Assembly (NCBI GenBank): GCA_047974625.1
Contig: JBKECK010000115.1
Coordinates: forward strand, 1 to 64,000
DNA from: CADEDH01 sp047974625
Lineage (GTDB): Bacteria; Actinomycetota; Acidimicrobiia; Acidimicrobiales; SZUA-35
DNA length: 64,000 bases
Reading direction: 5' to 3'
How positions within the stretch are numbered: the stretch's first letter is position 1; each line of letters begins with the position of its first letter. Of this stretch, positions 61,042 through 64,000 are shown piece after piece. A program made the position numbers and the translations under genes. The notes under the pieces are model-generated. The model had not been told where the DNA came from, did no database searches, and was given only the letters and a program-made list of their open reading frames with translations.

Positions 61042-62973
61042 ATGCGGACGATGTCCCGACCACAAAGCCGTTTGGGCGAGGTGACCCAGCACCTGCCGGG
61101 GGGTGGCGAAGACCGCCCGGGCCAGCGCCGCATGGCCGAACTCGTGGGCGAAGCGATCGCAGATCGTTCCACCCTGGCGGTCGAGGCTGGGACCGGAACC
61201 GGCAAGTCGTTCGCCTACCTGACCCCGGTGTTGGCCGCCGACGCCCGAGCCGTGGTGGCCACCGCCACCATCGCCCTCCAGAGCCAGCTGGCCGAGACCG
61301 ACGCGCCCACCGTGGCCGGGGGCCTGGGCCGGGCCGACGTGGACGTAGCCGTGTTGAAGGGGCGCAGCAACTACCTCTGCCTCCAGCGGCTGGCCGAGCT
61401 GGGCCGAGCCGAGCGCAACGAGCAGATGCAACTGCTCGGTGGCCGCAACCCGGACGACCGCCTGGCCGCCATCGCCGAGTGGGCGGCCGAGACCACGACC
61501 GGTGACCGGGAGGAGCTCGATCCCTCTCCCCCACCCGAGGTGTGGTCGGCGGTGAGCGTGGGTGCCGACGAGTGCCCGGGCGCGGCCCGGTGCCCCCAGG
61601 GCGACGTGTGTTGGGCCGAGCTGGCCCGACGGCGGGCGGCCGAGGCCGACATCGTGGTGACGAACCACCACTACTACGGCCTGCACCTGGCCTCGGAGCA
61701 CGACCTGTTGCCCGAGCACGACGTGGTCGTGTTCGACGAGGCCCACCAGCTTCCCGACACCCTCGGGGCGACCTGCGGCACCGAGTTGGGCGGCGGCCGG
61801 ATCCGGTCCCTGGCCGCCCAGGCCCGCCGGCTCCTGACCGACGCCGAACTGGCGGAGCGGCTCGACACCGCCGCCGCTGACCTCGACGCCCGTCTCCGAC
61901 CCCAGCGGAGCCGTTCGGTGGCCCTCGACGCCGACCTGGTGGCCGTGCTCGTCACCGGACGGGACCGGGTGGAGCGGGTGATGGCGGCGGCCCGCCGGAT
62001 CCGCCCTCCCTCCGGGAGTGACGTGGGCGCCCGGGTGGAGCGGATCCTGGTCGGGGCGACAGCCCTGATCGAGGCCATCGACGCCGTCATCGCCGCCGAC
62101 GACGATGACGTGTTGTGGGTTGACGGTCCCGAGACGGCCCCGATGCTGCGCCGGACCCCGCTCGAGGTCGGACCCCTGCTGGCCGAGCGGCTGTGGTCGG
62201 AACGGGCCGTGGTGCTGACCAGCGCCACCCTGGCCGACGGGGTGGTGGCCCGGCTCGGCCTCGACCCGGCCGCCCAACCGGTGGAGCGCCTGGGTTCGCC
62301 GTTCGACTTCGAGCGGCAGGGTTTGCTGTACTGCCCCGCCCACCTGCCCGATCCGCGCCACCCTGACCACCGCCGCCACACCCACGACGAGATCGCCGCC
62401 CTGGCCACAGCGGCCGGGGGCCGGACCCTCGCCCTGTTCACCAGCTATTCGGCCATGCAGGAGGCCGCCGACGCCCTCGCCGGCCGGCTCCCCGGACCGA
62501 TCCTGGTGCAGGGGCAGGGATCGCGGCAGGGCCTGATAGACCGCCTCCGTCACGAGCCCGGGGCGGTCCTGCTGGCCACCATGGCCTTCTGGCAGGGGGT
62601 GGACGTGGCCGGGGATGCCCTGACCGTGGTCACCATCGACCGCCTGCCGTTCCCACGACCGGACGAGCCGGTGTCACGCACCCGCCGGGAACGGGCCGGG
62701 GCGGACGGGTTCCGGACCGTCGACCTGCCCCGGGCCCAGACCCTGCTGGCCCAGGCCGCCGGTCGTCTCATCCGCCGGGCCGACGACCGGGGGGTGGTGG
62801 CCGTGCTCGACTCCCGCCTGGCCACCAACCGGCACTACCGGTGGGAGCTGATCGGGGCCCTCCCTCCGTTCCGGCGGACCCGGTCCCGGGCCGAGGCCTG
62901 CGACTGGCTGGCGGCGATCAACACGGCCGCAACGGACGGCGCGGCCCCCAACAACACAGCCGCCGGTGGTTGA
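61042..62973 (+). CDS. dinG: DinG-type ATP-dependent DNA helicase
   Basis: 643 residues. XPD/DinG superfamily 2 helicase: Walker A LAVEAGTGTGKSFAYL, then the iron-sulfur Cys set (Cys in NYLCLQRL, then CPGAARCPQGDVC), DEAH in VVFDEAHQLPD, SATLADGV, and the final ATPase motifs ATMAFWQGVDVAGDAL and QAAGRLIRR. It unwinds DNA from single-stranded gaps and removes R-loops. Divergent from the Pro/Thr-rich gene and convergent with era. Confidence 0.94.
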   Translation: MRTMSRPQSRLGEVTQHLPGGGEDRPGQRRMAELVGEAIADRSTLAVEAGTGTGKSFAYLTPVLAADARAVVATATIALQSQLAETDAPTVAGGLGRADVDVAVLKGRSNYLCLQRLAELGRAERNEQMQLLGGRNPDDRLAAIAEWAAETTTGDREELDPSPPPEVWSAVSVGADECPGAARCPQGDVCWAELARRRAAEADIVVTNHHYYGLHLASEHDLLPEHDVVVFDEAHQLPDTLGATCGTELGGGRIRSLAAQARRLLTDAELAERLDTAAADLDARLRPQRSRSVALDADLVAVLVTGRDRVERVMAAARRIRPPSGSDVGARVERILVGATALIEAIDAVIAADDDDVLWVDGPETAPMLRRTPLEVGPLLAERLWSERAVVLTSATLADGVVARLGLDPAAQPVERLGSPFDFERQGLLYCPAHLPDPRHPDHRRHTHDEIAALATAAGGRTLALFTSYSAMQEAADALAGRLPGPILVQGQGSRQGLIDRLRHEPGAVLLATMAFWQGVDVAGDALTVVTIDRLPFPRPDEPVSRTRRERAGADGFRTVDLPRAQTLLAQAAGRLIRRADDRGVVAVLDSRLATNRHYRWELIGALPPFRRTRSRAEACDWLAAINTAATDGAAPNNTAAGG

Positions 62974-62979
62974 ACCGGG

Positions 62980-63843
62980 TCAGTAGCCGAGGCGTTCGAT
63001 GGTGTGCCGGTCGTGCTGCCAGTTGGGGGCGACAGTCACGAACAGTTCGAGGTAGGCGCCGGCCGGGAGCTGGCGGCGCACCACGCTGCCCACCTCCTTG
63101 AGGACCTGGCCGCCCTTGCCGATCACGATGCCCTTCTGGGAATCCCGTTCGACCAGGATCTCGACCCGGATCCGGGGCCATTCCCATTCGGTGACCCGGG
63201 TGGCCACCGAGTGGGGGACCTCTTCGCGGGTGACCCGCAGGAGCTGTTCGCGGACCAGTTCGGCCGCCCACCGGTGTTCCGGGGTGTCGCTGACCTGGTC
63301 GGCCGGGTACCAGTGGGGGCCGGGAGGCATCTGGTCGACGAGGTGGTCGACGAGGGGTTCGACGCCGCGCCCGGTGAAGGCGGACACGGGGAAGTAGGCG
63401 TCGAGGCCGAACTGGCTGAGGGCCTCGAGCTGGCCGAGGACCCGTTCGGGGGCGAGACCGTCGACCTTGTTGAGGACGCCGACGGTGTGGAGGGAACGGT
63501 CGAGCTGCTCGGCTAGGAACCGGTCGCCCTTGCCCACACCAGAGTGGGCGTCCACGAGAAGGCACACGGCGTCGACCCCGGAACGGGCCGAGGCGGCGGT
63601 GTCATTGAGGCGGCCGCCGAGCGCGGTGCGGGGTTTGGACACCCCGGGGGTATCGACGAACACGAGCTGGCTGCCGGACCGGGTCAGGACGCCCCGCACC
63701 TCGTGGCGGGTGGTCTGGGCCTTGTCGGAGACGATGGACACCTTCCGTTCGACCATGGTGTTGACCAGGGTCGACTTGCCGACGTTGGGCCGCCCAACCA
63801 GGGCAACGAACCCCGACCGGAACTCACCGTTGTGGGCGGTCAC
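62980..63843 (-). CDS. era: GTPase Era
   Basis: 287 residues from the GTG at 63843, which overlaps the stop of the CorC-like gene (GTGA). G-motifs: GRPNVGKST (17-25), TTRHEVRG in the switch, DTPG (64-67) and NKVD (125-128). The C-terminal KH domain has VIGKGGQVLKEVG. Era binds 16S rRNA and matures the 30S subunit. Usual length for the family. Confidence 0.97.
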   Translation of the reverse strand: MTAHNGEFRSGFVALVGRPNVGKSTLVNTMVERKVSIVSDKAQTTRHEVRGVLTRSGSQLVFVDTPGVSKPRTALGGRLNDTAASARSGVDAVCLLVDAHSGVGKGDRFLAEQLDRSLHTVGVLNKVDGLAPERVLGQLEALSQFGLDAYFPVSAFTGRGVEPLVDHLVDQMPPGPHWYPADQVSDTPEHRWAAELVREQLLRVTREEVPHSVATRVTEWEWPRIRVEILVERDSQKGIVIGKGGQVLKEVGSVVRRQLPAGAYLELFVTVAPNWQHDRHTIERLGY

Positions 63844-64000
63844 TCGTTCCCCGTCTCCACCGGGCCGGACGCCACCTGGGCGATCCGTACCCGCGTAATG
63901 CGGCGCCCCTGGAGACGTTCGACCCGCAGCTGGTACTCACTCACCGCGCAGGTGTCGCCCACCGCTGGTACACGCCCGAACCGATCGAACACCAAGCCTC
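63840..64000 (-). CDS. CorC/HlyC-domain protein, C-terminal end only
   Basis: The last 53 residues run in from the window edge: GLVFDRFGRVPAVGDTCAVS, then YQLRVERLQGRRITRVRI and the stop just after GPVETGNE. This is the CorC_HlyC transporter-associated domain found at the end of CBS-domain membrane proteins (HlyC/CorC, CNNM-like), which are tied to Mg/Co efflux. It overlaps era by 4 bases, the normal actinobacterial order (ybeY-corC-era). Confidence 0.85.
   Translation of the reverse strand, partial: GLVFDRFGRVPAVGDTCAVSEYQLRVERLQGRRITRVRIAQVASGPVETGNE

Noticed and set aside
1..64000. CRISPR array, rRNA operon or replication origin
   Set aside because: No regularly spaced repeats, no rRNA-like sequence and no DnaA-box cluster were seen in the window.

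Overview
This is a GC-rich actinobacterial chromosome segment. The evidence is high GC throughout, GTG starts, an F420-type LLM flavoprotein, RDD and DUF1330 proteins, and a vegetative block of corC/era, dinG, uppS, recO, glyS, dnaG and rpoD. The class Acidimicrobiia is my best guess, but it rests on gene content and not on a search.

Bases 1-8910 hold what I read as a complete daptide-type RiPP cluster on the minus strand. It starts at 8910 with three small precursor genes whose products all end in threonine after a shared acidic leader (F-x-I-[DE]-E-L-D-[SA]-L). A perfect 17-bp hairpin follows. Then come a two-helix membrane protein, an ABC ATPase and permease, an M50 metalloprotease with a PqqD-like head, a leader-recognition protein, a SAM methyltransferase, a class III aminotransferase and an Fe-alcohol-dehydrogenase-like protein. 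The last four are the set known to turn a C-terminal Thr into a dimethylated diamine: oxidation and decarboxylation, transamination, then N,N-dimethylation. Protease and transporter would trim and export the product. A DUF4177-like small gene follows and runs off the window edge. Most junctions overlap by ATGA or a few bases, so this is a tightly coupled operon.

Bases 9.1-35.3 kb are ordinary chromosome: two decayed hydrolase genes (9099-9953 and 12149-13265), a molybdopterin oxidoreductase, a TetR/hydrolase pair, tRNA-Val, an inositol-phosphatase-like gene, an LLM monooxygenase, HrpA helicase, two SDRs, a P450, an amidohydrolase, an ECF sigma/Ser-Thr kinase operon, an MFS pump, PAP2, DsbA/FrnE, MarR and a KAS III gene.

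Bases 35.5-37.7 kb are an insertion hotspot next to a CAT-anticodon tRNA, with nested IS30-type elements and a decayed integrase. Bases 38.1-47.4 kb carry a CoA-transferase, a second Ser/Thr kinase, an MFS pump, an ECF sigma/membrane partner pair and a class II aldolase. Bases 47.8-52.1 kb are a second island beside tRNA-Asn: a truncated IS110, a full-length IS30, and an AT-richer stretch with a broken MFS gene and an integrase fragment. From 52.2 kb to the end lie rpoD, dnaG, glyS, an RDD protein, recO, uppS, a Pro/Thr-rich membrane protein, a dinG-type helicase, era and the tail of a CorC/HlyC protein.
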